Notes under the pieces: generated by a model
What the model was told of the DNA's origin: nothing
Seen by the model: the letters and a program-made list of their open reading frames with translations, nothing else
Database searches by the model: none
Translations under genes and position numbers: made by a program
Part shown: positions 1-7,517 of the stretch, piece after piece
Layout of the letters: each line of letters begins with the position of its first letter
How positions within the stretch are numbered: position 1 is the first letter of the stretch
Assembly: GCA_035623615.1 (NCBI GenBank)
Contig: DASPTB010000039.1
Location: 1 to 11,821 of the forward strand
Direction: 5' to 3'
Origin: DASPTB01 sp035623615
Lineage (GTDB): Bacteria; Actinomycetota; UBA4738
DNA length: 11,821 nucleotides

Positions 1-256
1 CCCAGAGCGTCGTGTCGCCGATCCTCGTGCCCAGCGGCCGGCCGGTCAGCTCGTCGAGCGCGTGGGCGGTGATCCCGACTCCGAGGAAGAACCCGGCCAG
101 CGTGAGCCACAGCCACTTCCCGTCGAGCGACGGCGCCGTCACCGCGCCGAACGCGACGTAGGACAGCATCCACGCGGTGTACGGAGGGTGCAGGAGGGTC
201 CACCAGTCGCGCCAACCGCCCGGCGACAGCGCGTAGAAGGCCGGGCGGTCGTCCAT
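1..256 (-). CDS. Partial integral membrane protein, possibly UbiA-like (C-terminus outside window)
   Basis: Only the first 85 codons are inside the window. The ATG (256-254) shares one base with the TGA of the upstream methyltransferase gene, as TGATG, so the two are probably cotranscribed and translationally coupled. The protein starts MDDRPAFYALSPGGWRDWWT and has two likely membrane segments at about residues 25-42 and 48-66. They are followed by the polar stretch HALDELTGRP (65-74), which would sit at a membrane face. The layout of an LLHPPYT lead-in, a first helix, then an acidic loop after the second helix resembles UbiA-superfamily prenyltransferase-like proteins of Actinomycetota. However, the classical NDxxDxxxD motif is not seen; HALDEL stands roughly where it would be. 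With a MenG-type methyltransferase beside it, a lipid-quinone role is attractive but inferred. It could equally be an uncharacterised membrane protein. Confidence 0.6.
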   Translation of the reverse strand, partial: MDDRPAFYALSPGGWRDWWTLLHPPYTAWMLSYVAFGAVTAPSLDGKWLWLTLAGFFLGVGITAHALDELTGRPLGTRIGDTTLW

Positions 257-1008
257 CAATCCCTCGACTTCCGTCCCCAGATCACCACGCCGGACCCGAG
301 GCTCATGACACGCGCCCGTGCGTCGCCGATCCCTGCCGCCCGCCAGAGCGACAGCTGGTCGGGCAGCGGCAGCCGCGTGTAGAAGTCGCGGATGCTCGGA
401 CCGAGGAACCTGCCGACCTCCTCCCATGCGGGCGAGACCGCTCGCCCCGCGGACGGGAGCACGACCCGTGTGTGCAGGTTCCATCCGCCGCGCGACACGG
501 GGTTGGCCGGGAGGTGGAACTCCAGGTTCGCCAGCGTCCCGCCGGGACGCAGGACCCGGGCGAGCTCACGGAGCGTCGCGCCTGGGTCGTCGACGTACCG
601 CAGCAGGTAGGTGAACGTCACGGCGTCGAAGGCCTCGCCGGGGAACGGAAGCCGCTCGGCGCGGGCGAGCGTCAGCGCGACGGATCCGGAGAGCCCGCGC
701 TCGCGGACCCGTCGTGCGCCCTCGCGCAGCATCTCCTCGCTCTGGTCGACACCGACGACGTCCGACCCGGTTCGCCGCGCCAGGTCCGCGGCGACCGCTG
801 CGGTGCCGGTGGCCACGTCGAGCACGCGCTCCCCCGCCGCCGTCCGCACCCGCGAGACCATGAACCGCCGCCACCGCCCGTTCTGGCCGTACGAGAGGAG
901 CTCGGCAAGCCGGTCGTAGCCGGAGGGGAGGCCGGCGAACAGGAGACGGGCGAACCGGTTGCGCTCGCTCGGCTCCCCCCGCGGGTCGCCCGACCCCGGC
1001 CGCGACAT
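256..1008 (-). CDS. MenG/UbiE-type SAM-dependent methyltransferase
   Basis: This is a 250-residue class I methyltransferase, the usual length for UbiE/MenG, which C-methylates demethylmenaquinone (or the ubiquinone precursor) as a late step of quinone synthesis. A UbiE-like N-terminus (YDRLAELLSYGQNGRWRRFM, 31-50) precedes the SAM-binding motif I VLDVATGT (62-69). GVDQSEEML (86-94) supplies the acidic residue that would hold the SAM ribose. The motif II/III region is AERLPFPGEAFDAVT (117-131), and the post-motif is LRPGG (153-157). The open frame extends 33 codons further upstream, but that stretch is arginine-rich, unlike the family, and crosses into the start of the divergent peptidase gene. 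I therefore chose the ATG at 1008, which also has a -10-like box at leaderless distance. Its last base is shared with the start of the membrane-protein gene. Substrate assignment to menaquinone is by family and neighbourhood; other small-molecule methylation is possible. Confidence 0.8.
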   Translation of the reverse strand: MSRPGSGDPRGEPSERNRFARLLFAGLPSGYDRLAELLSYGQNGRWRRFMVSRVRTAAGERVLDVATGTAAVAADLARRTGSDVVGVDQSEEMLREGARRVRERGLSGSVALTLARAERLPFPGEAFDAVTFTYLLRYVDDPGATLRELARVLRPGGTLANLEFHLPANPVSRGGWNLHTRVVLPSAGRAVSPAWEEVGRFLGPSIRDFYTRLPLPDQLSLWRAAGIGDARARVMSLGSGVVIWGRKSRD

Positions 1009-1015
1009 AGGCGGC

Positions 1016-1021
1016 AGGATA
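1016..1021 (-). promoter_or_regulatory. Candidate -10 box for a leaderless methyltransferase transcript
   Basis: Read on the minus strand, TATCCT (TANNNT form) ends seven bases before the A of the ATG at 1008. This is the spacing expected if transcription starts at or next to the start codon. No purine-rich Shine-Dalgarno sequence lies between the box and the ATG. No convincing -35 box is seen 16-18 bases further upstream. The 83-base divergent gap (1009-1091) must also contain the promoter of the peptidase gene, for which I could not single out a box. Confidence 0.4.
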
Positions 1022-1075
1022 GCCCAGGCCGTGGACCGACCGCCGACCGCTGTGGTGAGATACGGCGGCCGAGAT

Positions 1076-1083
1076 GGAAGGGA
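1076..1083 (+). promoter_or_regulatory. Ribosome binding site that selects the peptidase start
   Basis: GGAAGGGA lies eight bases before the ATG at 1092. It overlaps the alternative in-frame ATG at 1074, which itself lacks a purine-rich leader. This favours 1092 as the start of the S9 peptidase. Confidence 0.5.
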
Positions 1084-1091
1084 CCCACGCC

Positions 1092-3137
1092 ATGGCAGGC
1101 ACCGCATCCGGCTCCGGGAAGGTGCGGGGGCGTTTTCGCCCGCGCGACCTGCTCAAGCAGGTCATGATCCAGGGCCTCGCGGTCGCACCCGACGGCTCGT
1201 CGATCGTGTACGTGCGCAGGACGATAGAGAGCGGGAAATACCGCAAGTCATTGTGGCGTACCACGTTTCGCGGCGGCCGGCCCGAGCGTCTGACCGGGCC
1301 GGACGCGAACGCCGCGCGGCCCCGGTTCTCCCCCGACGGGTCGGCGCTGCTCTTCCTGTCGGACCGATCCGGACGATCGCAGCCGTGGGTCCTGCCGCTC
1401 TCGGGAGGCGAGCCCCACCTCCTCACGGACGCCCCTGCCGACGTGGGCGCGGCGGACTGGTCACCCGACGGGAGGAGGGTCGCCATGCTGGCGCGCAGCG
1501 GCGAACAGCGCTTCGTGGTCGGCGACCCGAAGGACCCGGTCGCGCGCCGGATCGCCGACTACACCTGGCGCATGGACGGCGCGGGCGTGCGCGACCAGTT
1601 CAACTGCCTGTGGATGGTCGCGGCCGCCGGGGGGAGGCCCCGGCGGCTGACGGCTCCGGAGTTCGACGTGTCGCTCGCGTTCTGGCATTCAGGCGCCGAG
1701 CGCCTCGGCTTCATCGCCGACCTCGAGCCGGGCGTCGTCGAAGAGACCCCCGGCGTGTGGTCCGTCGCGGCCGGCGGGGGGAAGCCGATGCAGGAGGCCG
1801 CGCTGGAGGGGGCAATCACCGCGGCCTCGTGGGGACCATCCGCCGTCCTCGCGTTCGTCGGGTACCCGCGGGCGGGCTCGTGGTCCTCGCCCACCGACCT
1901 CTTCGTCGCCGAGGGCGAGGACGTCCGGCAACTCGGCGGCGACCTCGACGCATGGATCGGGGGAACGAGCTACGGCGACCTCCTCGATCCCGAGGCCGGC
2001 TCGCCCGAGCTGCCGATGTGGCTGGACGGGCGGACGCTCGTCGCCCCCGTCGCTCGGCGAGGAGGCGCCAACCTGTTCGCTTTCGGCCTGGACGGCTCGG
2101 TCGACGCCCTGACGACCGGAGACGACGTCGTCGTCACGTCGTTCGCCGCAGGCGGCGGGCGAATAGCGGCCGTCGCGTCGGTCGGCGGCCCGGCCGAGGT
2201 CTACGCCGTCGACGAGGGAGCCCTGCGCCCGCTGACGAGCGACGGAAGCCGCTGGTTCGGCCCGTTCCGTCGCGCCCCGGAGCGCGTCGCCGTCCCCCAC
2301 CGCGACGGGCATGACATCGACACGTGGGTGCTGCCGGCCCGCGGCGCCCGGCGCCGCGGGCCGGCCGTGCTGGTCGTCCACGGCGGCCCCAACGCGTCCT
2401 TTCCGCCCGTTCCCTGGCTCGAGATGCTGGCCCTGTCCGACGCCGGCATCCACGTCCTGTGGTGCAACCCGCGCGGCTCGACGAGCTACGGGGAGAAGTT
2501 CGCGCGCTCCCTGGACGGGGCATGGGCCGACCCGGACGTGGACGATCTGCTGCGCGTCGTCGACTGGGCCGTGCGGCGCGGGCTGGCGGACCGCCGTCGG
2601 GTCGGGATCATGGGCCTCTCCTACGGCGGGTACATGACCACCTGGATGCTCGGCCACCGCCCCGGCGTGTTCTCGGCCGCCGTCAGCGAGAACCCGGTGA
2701 CCGACCTGATCGGCGCGTACGGCGCGGCCGACATCGGCGTGGTCATCGGCCGTGAAGCCGTGGGCGTGGAGAACCCGTGGGAACATCCGCAGGCGTTCCT
2801 CGACGGGTCGCCGTACGCGCAGCTGCACCGCAACGAGTCGCCCCTGCTGCTCCTGGTGGCGGAAGACGACCGGCGGTGTCCGCCCGGCCAGAGCGAGCTC
2901 TCGTTCGCGATCCTCCGGCGGCTCCGACGGCCCGTCGAGATGGTCAGGTACCCTGACGAATCGCACATGATGTTCGTCGTCGGACGACCCGATCGCCGCA
3001 TCGACCGCTTGGAACGGATCGTCGACTGGTTCACGACCCACCTTCGTTCGGGGACTCGCCCGGCCACCCGGAGGCCCGCTTCGCGTCCCCGGTCGCGACG
3101 GGGTAAGCTCCCGCGGAAACGAGGGGGAGTCCCATGA
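1092..3137 (+). CDS. S9-family serine peptidase (acylaminoacyl/dipeptidyl peptidase type)
   Basis: This 681-residue protein has the two-part layout of the prolyl-oligopeptidase family. Residues about 20-400 form a beta-propeller with TolB/PD40-type repeats (RFSPDG, DWSPDGRRVA). The C-terminal alpha/beta-hydrolase domain (about 415-650) carries the triad: Ser510 in GLSYGGYM, Asp592 in AEDDRR and His625 in DESHMMF. The oxyanion-loop lead-in VVHGGPNASF and the NPRGSTSYGEKF motif are also typical. Such enzymes hydrolyse short peptides or remove N-terminal acylated or dipeptide units. No signal peptide is visible, so a cytoplasmic role is likely. The ATG at 1092 is preferred over 1074 because of its ribosome binding site. 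The last ~30 residues are an unusual Arg/Pro-rich basic tail. The TGA overlaps the next gene's ATG by four bases. The family is secure; the exact specificity is not. Confidence 0.92.
   Translation: MAGTASGSGKVRGRFRPRDLLKQVMIQGLAVAPDGSSIVYVRRTIESGKYRKSLWRTTFRGGRPERLTGPDANAARPRFSPDGSALLFLSDRSGRSQPWVLPLSGGEPHLLTDAPADVGAADWSPDGRRVAMLARSGEQRFVVGDPKDPVARRIADYTWRMDGAGVRDQFNCLWMVAAAGGRPRRLTAPEFDVSLAFWHSGAERLGFIADLEPGVVEETPGVWSVAAGGGKPMQEAALEGAITAASWGPSAVLAFVGYPRAGSWSSPTDLFVAEGEDVRQLGGDLDAWIGGTSYGDLLDPEAGSPELPMWLDGRTLVAPVARRGGANLFAFGLDGSVDALTTGDDVVVTSFAAGGGRIAAVASVGGPAEVYAVDEGALRPLTSDGSRWFGPFRRAPERVAVPHRDGHDIDTWVLPARGARRRGPAVLVVHGGPNASFPPVPWLEMLALSDAGIHVLWCNPRGSTSYGEKFARSLDGAWADPDVDDLLRVVDWAVRRGLADRRRVGIMGLSYGGYMTTWMLGHRPGVFSAAVSENPVTDLIGAYGAADIGVVIGREAVGVENPWEHPQAFLDGSPYAQLHRNESPLLLLVAEDDRRCPPGQSELSFAILRRLRRPVEMVRYPDESHMMFVVGRPDRRIDRLERIVDWFTTHLRSGTRPATRRPASRPRSRRGKLPRKRGGVP
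3104..3109 (+). promoter_or_regulatory. Possible internal -10 box before the cyclic-nucleotide-binding gene
   Basis: TAAGCT fits TANNNT, lies 24 bases before the ATG at 3134 and falls inside the basic tail of the peptidase gene. A strong ribosome binding site (GGGGGAG, 3123-3129) follows. No clear -35 box is seen. If real, it would let the small downstream gene be expressed apart from the peptidase. Confidence 0.25.
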
Positions 3138-3625
3138 CCAGGCAGACGGCGTTCATGGATGCGTTCACCGGAGTCCGCCCGTCCCGGCAGGGGCGGCGCG
3201 GCTCGACCACCCGCCAGCGAGCCGACCTGCTGTCGCGCGTTCCGCTCTTCTCGGGGCTGTCGCGGCGGCACATCAAGCAACTCGCTGAGGCCTGCTCGGA
3301 CGCGCATTACCGGGCGGGCGCCACCATCGTCCAGGAGGGAGCGCCGGGCGACACCTTCTTCGTGATCGTGGAGGGCGAGGCAGCGGTCCTGCGCGGCGTC
3401 CGGACCATCGCGAAGCTCGGGCCCGGCGACTTCTTCGGCGAGATCGCGCTGCTCGACGGCGGGCCGCGTACGGCCTCGGTCCAGGCGCGCACGACCGTGC
3501 TGGCGCTCCGGCTGAATCGGTCCACCTTCAACCGGATGCTGAAGATCGAGCCGAAGATCGGGGTGACGATCCTGGACGAGGTGGCGCGCCGGATCCGCCA
3601 ACGAGAGCACCTGCTCACGGCCTAG
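3134..3625 (+). CDS. Single-domain cyclic-nucleotide-binding protein
   Basis: This 163-residue protein has one cNMP-binding (CRP/PKA regulatory type) domain at about residues 30-155. The phosphate-binding cassette FFGEIALLDGGPRTASV (100-116) keeps the Glu (103) and Arg (112) that normally hold the ribose and cyclic phosphate, so ligand binding is plausible. The domain opens with LLSRVPLFSGLS (32-43), as in many family members. There is no helix-turn-helix after the domain, unlike CRP/FNR regulators. No kinase, channel or transporter module is attached either, so it must act through a partner or oligomerisation. The first ~28 residues are basic and probably disordered. The start at 3134 is supported by GGGGGAG four bases upstream and by the ATGA overlap with the peptidase gene. 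A later ATG at 3155 is possible but lacks such support. Confidence 0.85.
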   Translation: MTRQTAFMDAFTGVRPSRQGRRGSTTRQRADLLSRVPLFSGLSRRHIKQLAEACSDAHYRAGATIVQEGAPGDTFFVIVEGEAAVLRGVRTIAKLGPGDFFGEIALLDGGPRTASVQARTTVLALRLNRSTFNRMLKIEPKIGVTILDEVARRIRQREHLLTA

Positions 3626-3727
3626 ACCGCCGGGTTCGTTCGCCTCTCGGAACCACGCACGCACCGGTCGCTCGAGCGCCCCGAGGCACACCGGACGCGG
3701 ACCACCGCCGGGGTTGATCAAGGGGCC

Positions 3728-3740
3728 TGACCTGCGGTCA
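3728..3740. promoter_or_regulatory. Candidate operator dyad
   Basis: TGACC-TGC-GGTCA is a perfect 5+5 inverted repeat with a 3-base spacer, so it has the form of a dimeric regulator site. It is centred about 46 bases upstream of the -10-like TAGGAT. This corresponds to roughly -58 from the expected transcription start, a position more typical of an activator than of a repressor. The regulator is not encoded in the window. Confidence 0.35.
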
Positions 3741-3779
3741 TCCGGCCCTGGCGGGATGCCGGTGAACCCGCGTCCCGGC

Positions 3780-3785
3780 TAGGAT
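3780..3785 (+). promoter_or_regulatory. Candidate -10 box of the catabolic operon
   Basis: TAGGAT fits TANNNT and would start a transcript near 3792, leaving a leader of about 57 bases. It overlaps a short inverted repeat AGGAT-GG-ATCCT (3781-3792). No convincing -35 hexamer lies 16-18 bases upstream, which would fit an activated promoter. Confidence 0.3.
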
Positions 3786-3848
3786 GGATCCTGCGAAGCA
3801 GTACGCGCGAACTCTCTTCCAACCGAAGCGGCACGGAGGTGGCGAGCG

Positions 3849-5420
3849 ATGGCACAGGCGGGATTCCGGGTCACGTACGCGACGATGTCGGCCGACAACG
3901 AGGAGTTGCACCGGGCCTACGAGCAGGGAATCGAGACGGCCAGGTCGTGGCTCGGTCAGAAGCACCCATACTTCGTGGGCGGCGAGGAGCGGTGGGGCGA
4001 GGCCACCGACGAGGAGCGCTCGCCGATCGATCGCGACATCGTCATCGGCCACTTCGGCCGTGCGACGCGTCAGGACGCGAAGGAGGCCATCGCCGCCGCC
4101 AAGGCGTACGCGCCGGTCTGGGCCGCGACGCCGTGGCAGGAACGCAACGCCATCATGACGAGGGCGGCCGACCTCATCAGCGAGCGGCGCAACGAGATCT
4201 CCGCGCTGATGGCCATGGAGGTCGGGAAGAGCCGGCTCGAAGCCCTCGGCGACACCGAGGAGACGGCCGACCTCATCCGCTACTACATCCACCAGATGGA
4301 GGAGAACCACGGATTCGACTACGAGATGGGGCAGCTGAGTCCGGCGGAGCACAACCGGAGCGTGCTGCGGCCGTTCGGGGTCTGGGCGATCATCAGCCCC
4401 TTCAACTTCCCGATGGCGCTCGCGGGAGGGCCTGCCGGCGGCGCGCTCGTCGCCGGGAACACCGTCGTCCTCAAGCCGTCGCACCAGGGGTTTTTCACGG
4501 CACTCAAGCTCTACGAATGCCTGCGCGACGGCGGCGTGCCGGCCGGCGCGTTCCACCTTCTGACCGGCCCGGGGAGCACGGTCGGCGCGGAGCTCGTTGA
4601 GAATCGCGACGTCGACGGGATGACCTTCACGGGCTCGTACCCGGTGGGGATGCAGATCTACCACACGTTCGCCAAGGACTACCCGAAGCCGGCCATCTGC
4701 GAGATGGGCGGGAAGAACCCCGCGATCGTCTCCGCCAAGGCCGACCTCGACAAGGCCACCGACGGCGTCATGCGCTCGGCGTTCGGCTTCAGCGGCCAGA
4801 AGTGCTCCGCGTGCAGCCGGGCGTACGTCGAGTCGCCCGTGTACGAGGACTTCAAGAAGCTCCTCGTCGAGAAGGCGTCGAAGCTGCACGTCGGCAACCC
4901 GCTCGACAAGGACGTCTACATGGGCCCCGTGATCGACGAGCGGGCGGTGGAGACCTTCGAGAAGGCCGTCGCCGACGTGAAGGCGGCCGGCGGCACGGTC
5001 CTGCTCGGCGGCGGGCGCATCTCCGAGGGCGACCTGGGGCGCGGGAACTTCGTGCAGCCCACCGTCGTGGAGGCGCCGCTCGAGAACCGCGTGTGGAAGG
5101 AAGAACTGTTCGTTCCGTTCGTCGCCGTGGCGCCCGTCGACTCGATCGACCAGGCGCTCACGCTGTCGAACGACACCGAGTACGGGCTGACCGCCGGCTT
5201 CTACTCCGAGGACAAGTCGGAGATCGACACGTTCCTCGCCCGTATCCAGGCGGGCGTCGTGTACGTGAACCGCCGCGCGGGCGCCACGACGGGCGCGTGG
5301 CCGGGGGTGCAGCCGTTCGGCGGCTGGAAGGGCTCCGGCACGACGGGGCGCGGCGGCGGGGGCCTGCACTACGTGCAGCAGTACCTGCGGGAGCAGGCCC
5401 AGAGCGTGGTCGAGGAATAG
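3849..5420 (+). CDS. Aldehyde dehydrogenase, glutamate-semialdehyde (P5C) dehydrogenase-like
   Basis: This 523-residue NAD(P)-dependent aldehyde dehydrogenase is full length for the P5C-dehydrogenase branch. Catalytic residues are in place: Asn186 in SPFNFP, Glu285 in EMGGKNP and nucleophile Cys319 in FSGQKCSACSR. The last motif, with its second Cys, is characteristic of 1-pyrroline-5-carboxylate dehydrogenases. Lys209 in VVLKP contacts the cofactor in the family, and PFGGWKGSG (489-497) is the usual C-terminal motif. EELFVPF (418-424) replaces the commoner EEIFGPV. The ATG has GGAGGTG seven bases upstream. It is the first gene of the operon, eight bases before an aminotransferase, so it would oxidise the semialdehyde made by that enzyme to a carboxylate. 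P5C, glutarate semialdehyde and succinate semialdehyde are all conceivable substrates. No proline dehydrogenase gene is nearby, which argues against a plain proline pathway. Confidence 0.9.
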   Translation: MAQAGFRVTYATMSADNEELHRAYEQGIETARSWLGQKHPYFVGGEERWGEATDEERSPIDRDIVIGHFGRATRQDAKEAIAAAKAYAPVWAATPWQERNAIMTRAADLISERRNEISALMAMEVGKSRLEALGDTEETADLIRYYIHQMEENHGFDYEMGQLSPAEHNRSVLRPFGVWAIISPFNFPMALAGGPAGGALVAGNTVVLKPSHQGFFTALKLYECLRDGGVPAGAFHLLTGPGSTVGAELVENRDVDGMTFTGSYPVGMQIYHTFAKDYPKPAICEMGGKNPAIVSAKADLDKATDGVMRSAFGFSGQKCSACSRAYVESPVYEDFKKLLVEKASKLHVGNPLDKDVYMGPVIDERAVETFEKAVADVKAAGGTVLLGGGRISEGDLGRGNFVQPTVVEAPLENRVWKEELFVPFVAVAPVDSIDQALTLSNDTEYGLTAGFYSEDKSEIDTFLARIQAGVVYVNRRAGATTGAWPGVQPFGGWKGSGTTGRGGGGLHYVQQYLREQAQSVVEE

Positions 5421-5428
5421 GAGGGCGG

Positions 5429-6760
<1,332 letters not shown>

Positions 6761-6762
6761 CG

Positions 6763-7149
6763 GTGTCGCCCTCCACGATCTACTGCCTGACCGTCGACTG
6801 CGCCGATCCCGACCGGCTGGCGTCGTTCTGGTGCGAGACGCTCGGCTACGAACGGTTCGAGACCGACCTCCAGGCGGAGGAGGTCGAGATCCGCGATCCC
6901 ACGGGGCGGGGCGGCGACCTGCTGTTCGTTCCCGTTCCGGAGGGGAAGTCGGCGAAGAACCGGCTGCACCTCGACCTGATCCCGCCGTCGACGATTCGCG
7001 AGGAAGTCCTGCGTCTCGAAGCGCTCGGCGCCGCGGCGGGCGAGGAGTTCGAGGAAGCCGGCTGGCGGTGGACCGTCATGCGGGACCCCGAGGGAAACGA
7101 GTTCTGCGTCTGCGCGCGGGTCGACGGATCGCTCGGAGCGCTCCCGTGA
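6763..7149 (+). CDS. VOC/glyoxalase-fold protein, tandem copy 1
   Basis: This 128-residue single-domain vicinal-oxygen-chelate protein is of the Glyoxalase_6-like kind common in Actinomycetota. The first beta-alpha unit is TVDCADPDRLASFWCETLGY, and then come RDPTGRGGDLLF, VPEGKSAKNRLHLDL and DPEGNEFCV. The frame is open upstream, and an ATG at 6727 would overlap the aminotransferase. I chose the GTG at 6763, two bases after the aminotransferase stop, because it begins just before the first beta strand. No clear Shine-Dalgarno is seen, so translation probably depends on coupling. The His of HLDL and the Glu of NEFC match two common VOC metal-ligand positions, but the usual first-strand His is Cys here. 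It shares long identical DNA blocks with the two following genes. Function is unknown; detoxification of a reactive carbonyl intermediate or ligand binding are guesses. Confidence 0.8.
   Translation: MSPSTIYCLTVDCADPDRLASFWCETLGYERFETDLQAEEVEIRDPTGRGGDLLFVPVPEGKSAKNRLHLDLIPPSTIREEVLRLEALGAAAGEEFEEAGWRWTVMRDPEGNEFCVCARVDGSLGALP
6946..6978 (+). repeat. 33-base block shared by the VOC genes (copy 1)
   Basis: This stretch of VOC gene 1, encoding GKSAKNRLHLDL, is identical over 33 bases to 7323-7355 in VOC gene 2. It differs at one base (CAC versus CAT for His) from 7691-7723 in VOC gene 3. It is a trace of tandem gene duplication, not a mobile element. Confidence 0.85.
7084..7110 (+). repeat. 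27-base block shared by VOC genes 1 and 2
   Basis: The DNA encoding DPEGNEFCV in VOC gene 1 is identical to 7461-7487 in VOC gene 2. It is nearly identical to 7818-7843 in VOC gene 3, with one silent A-to-C change in the Gly codon. Outside these two blocks the three genes differ clearly. Confidence 0.8.
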
Positions 7150-7517
7150 CCGGCTCGAGCGTCGACGCGCTCACGTTCGACTGCGGCGACCCGAAGCTGC
7201 TCGCCGACTTCTGGTGCGCGGCGCTCGGCTACGAGGTCTCCGATTCCGACGAAACCGGGTTCGCCATCCGCGACCCGTCCGGGAGGGGTTGGGATGTGCT
7301 GTTCCTGATCGTTCCGGAGGGCAAGTCGGCGAAGAACCGGCTGCACCTCGACCTGACCCCGCCGTCGACCATGGCCGAAGAGGTCGCGCGGCTGACGGCG
7401 CTCGGCGCGACCGAGCAGCGGCTCGTCGAGGAAGGCGGTTCGCGCTGGACGGTCATGCTCGACCCCGAGGGAAACGAGTTCTGCGTCTTGCGCAGCCGAT
7501 CCGAGCGCGGGTCATGA
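7146..7517 (+). CDS. VOC/glyoxalase-fold protein, tandem copy 2
   Basis: This 123-residue protein is a paralogue of its two neighbours. It has TFDCGDPKLLADFWCAALGY at the N-terminus, RDPSGRGWDVLF, then VPEGKSAKNRLHLDL and the C-terminal SRWTVMLDPEGNEFCV. The GTG at 7146 overlaps the TGA of copy 1 by four bases (GTGA) and has GGAG seven bases upstream, so reinitiation or coupling is expected. It is closest to copy 1, sharing two long identical DNA blocks. As in the other copies, the usual first VOC metal ligand (a His or Gln in the first strand) is absent, Ala here. The DC pair in that strand and the Cys of NEFC are kept in all three. No function is established from sequence. Confidence 0.82.
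   Translation: MTGSSVDALTFDCGDPKLLADFWCAALGYEVSDSDETGFAIRDPSGRGWDVLFLIVPEGKSAKNRLHLDLTPPSTMAEEVARLTALGATEQRLVEEGGSRWTVMLDPEGNEFCVLRSRSERGS
7323..7355 (+). repeat. 33-base block shared by the VOC genes (copy 2)
   Basis: This block is identical over 33 bases to 6946-6978. It codes for the same GKSAKNRLHLDL segment in VOC gene 2. Confidence 0.85.
7461..7487 (+). repeat. 27-base block shared by VOC genes 1 and 2 (second copy)
   Basis: This block is identical to 7084-7110 and encodes DPEGNEFCV of VOC gene 2. Confidence 0.8.

Larger units (their letters stand above)
3626..3848 (+). promoter_or_regulatory. Intergenic regulatory region upstream of the catabolic operon
   Basis: No gene is seen in these ~220 bases. 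They hold an 8-base palindrome TTGATCAA (3714-3721), the dyad TGACC-TGC-GGTCA (3728-3740) and a near-perfect 8-base hairpin (3739-3746 with 3751-3758, one mismatch). Further downstream are a -10-like TAGGAT (3780-3785) and a strong ribosome binding site GGAGGTG (3836-3842), seven bases before the ATG at 3849. The concentration of dyads just before the first gene of a nine-gene operon suggests regulated transcription. No clear intrinsic terminator for the preceding gene is visible. Confidence 0.5.

Noticed and set aside
1009..1107. N-terminal extension of the methyltransferase to an ATG at 1107
   Set aside because: The added 33 residues are Arg/Pro-rich, unlike UbiE/MenG N-termini, and would overlap the start of the divergent peptidase. 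The ATG at 1008 has a -10-like box.
959..2314. Open frame of 451 codons on the + strand overlapping the peptidase in another frame
   Set aside because: Its translation is almost entirely Arg/Gly/Ala/Pro, typical of an off-frame reading of GC-rich coding DNA.
1689..3041. Open frame of 450 codons on the minus strand opposite the S9 peptidase
   Set aside because: It is a shadow of the peptidase, and its translation shows no family motifs.
3134..3625. The cyclic-nucleotide-binding protein as a CRP/FNR transcription factor for the downstream operon
   Set aside because: There is no helix-turn-helix domain after the binding domain, and the frame ends cleanly at a stop. Direct DNA binding is not supported.
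3633..3654. GGTTC/GAACC inverted repeat after the cyclic-nucleotide-binding gene as a terminator
   Set aside because: Only five base pairs with a 12-base loop and no T-run, so too weak to call.
3738..5369. Open frame of 543 codons on the minus strand opposite the aldehyde dehydrogenase
   Set aside because: It is a shadow of the dehydrogenase gene, with low-complexity Arg/Ala/Val-rich translation and no recognisable fold.
4802..5428. Extension of the first aminotransferase upstream into the dehydrogenase gene
   Set aside because: This in-frame stretch is Arg-rich off-frame sequence of the dehydrogenase. The GTG at 5429 after a GGAGG gives a normal family N-terminus.
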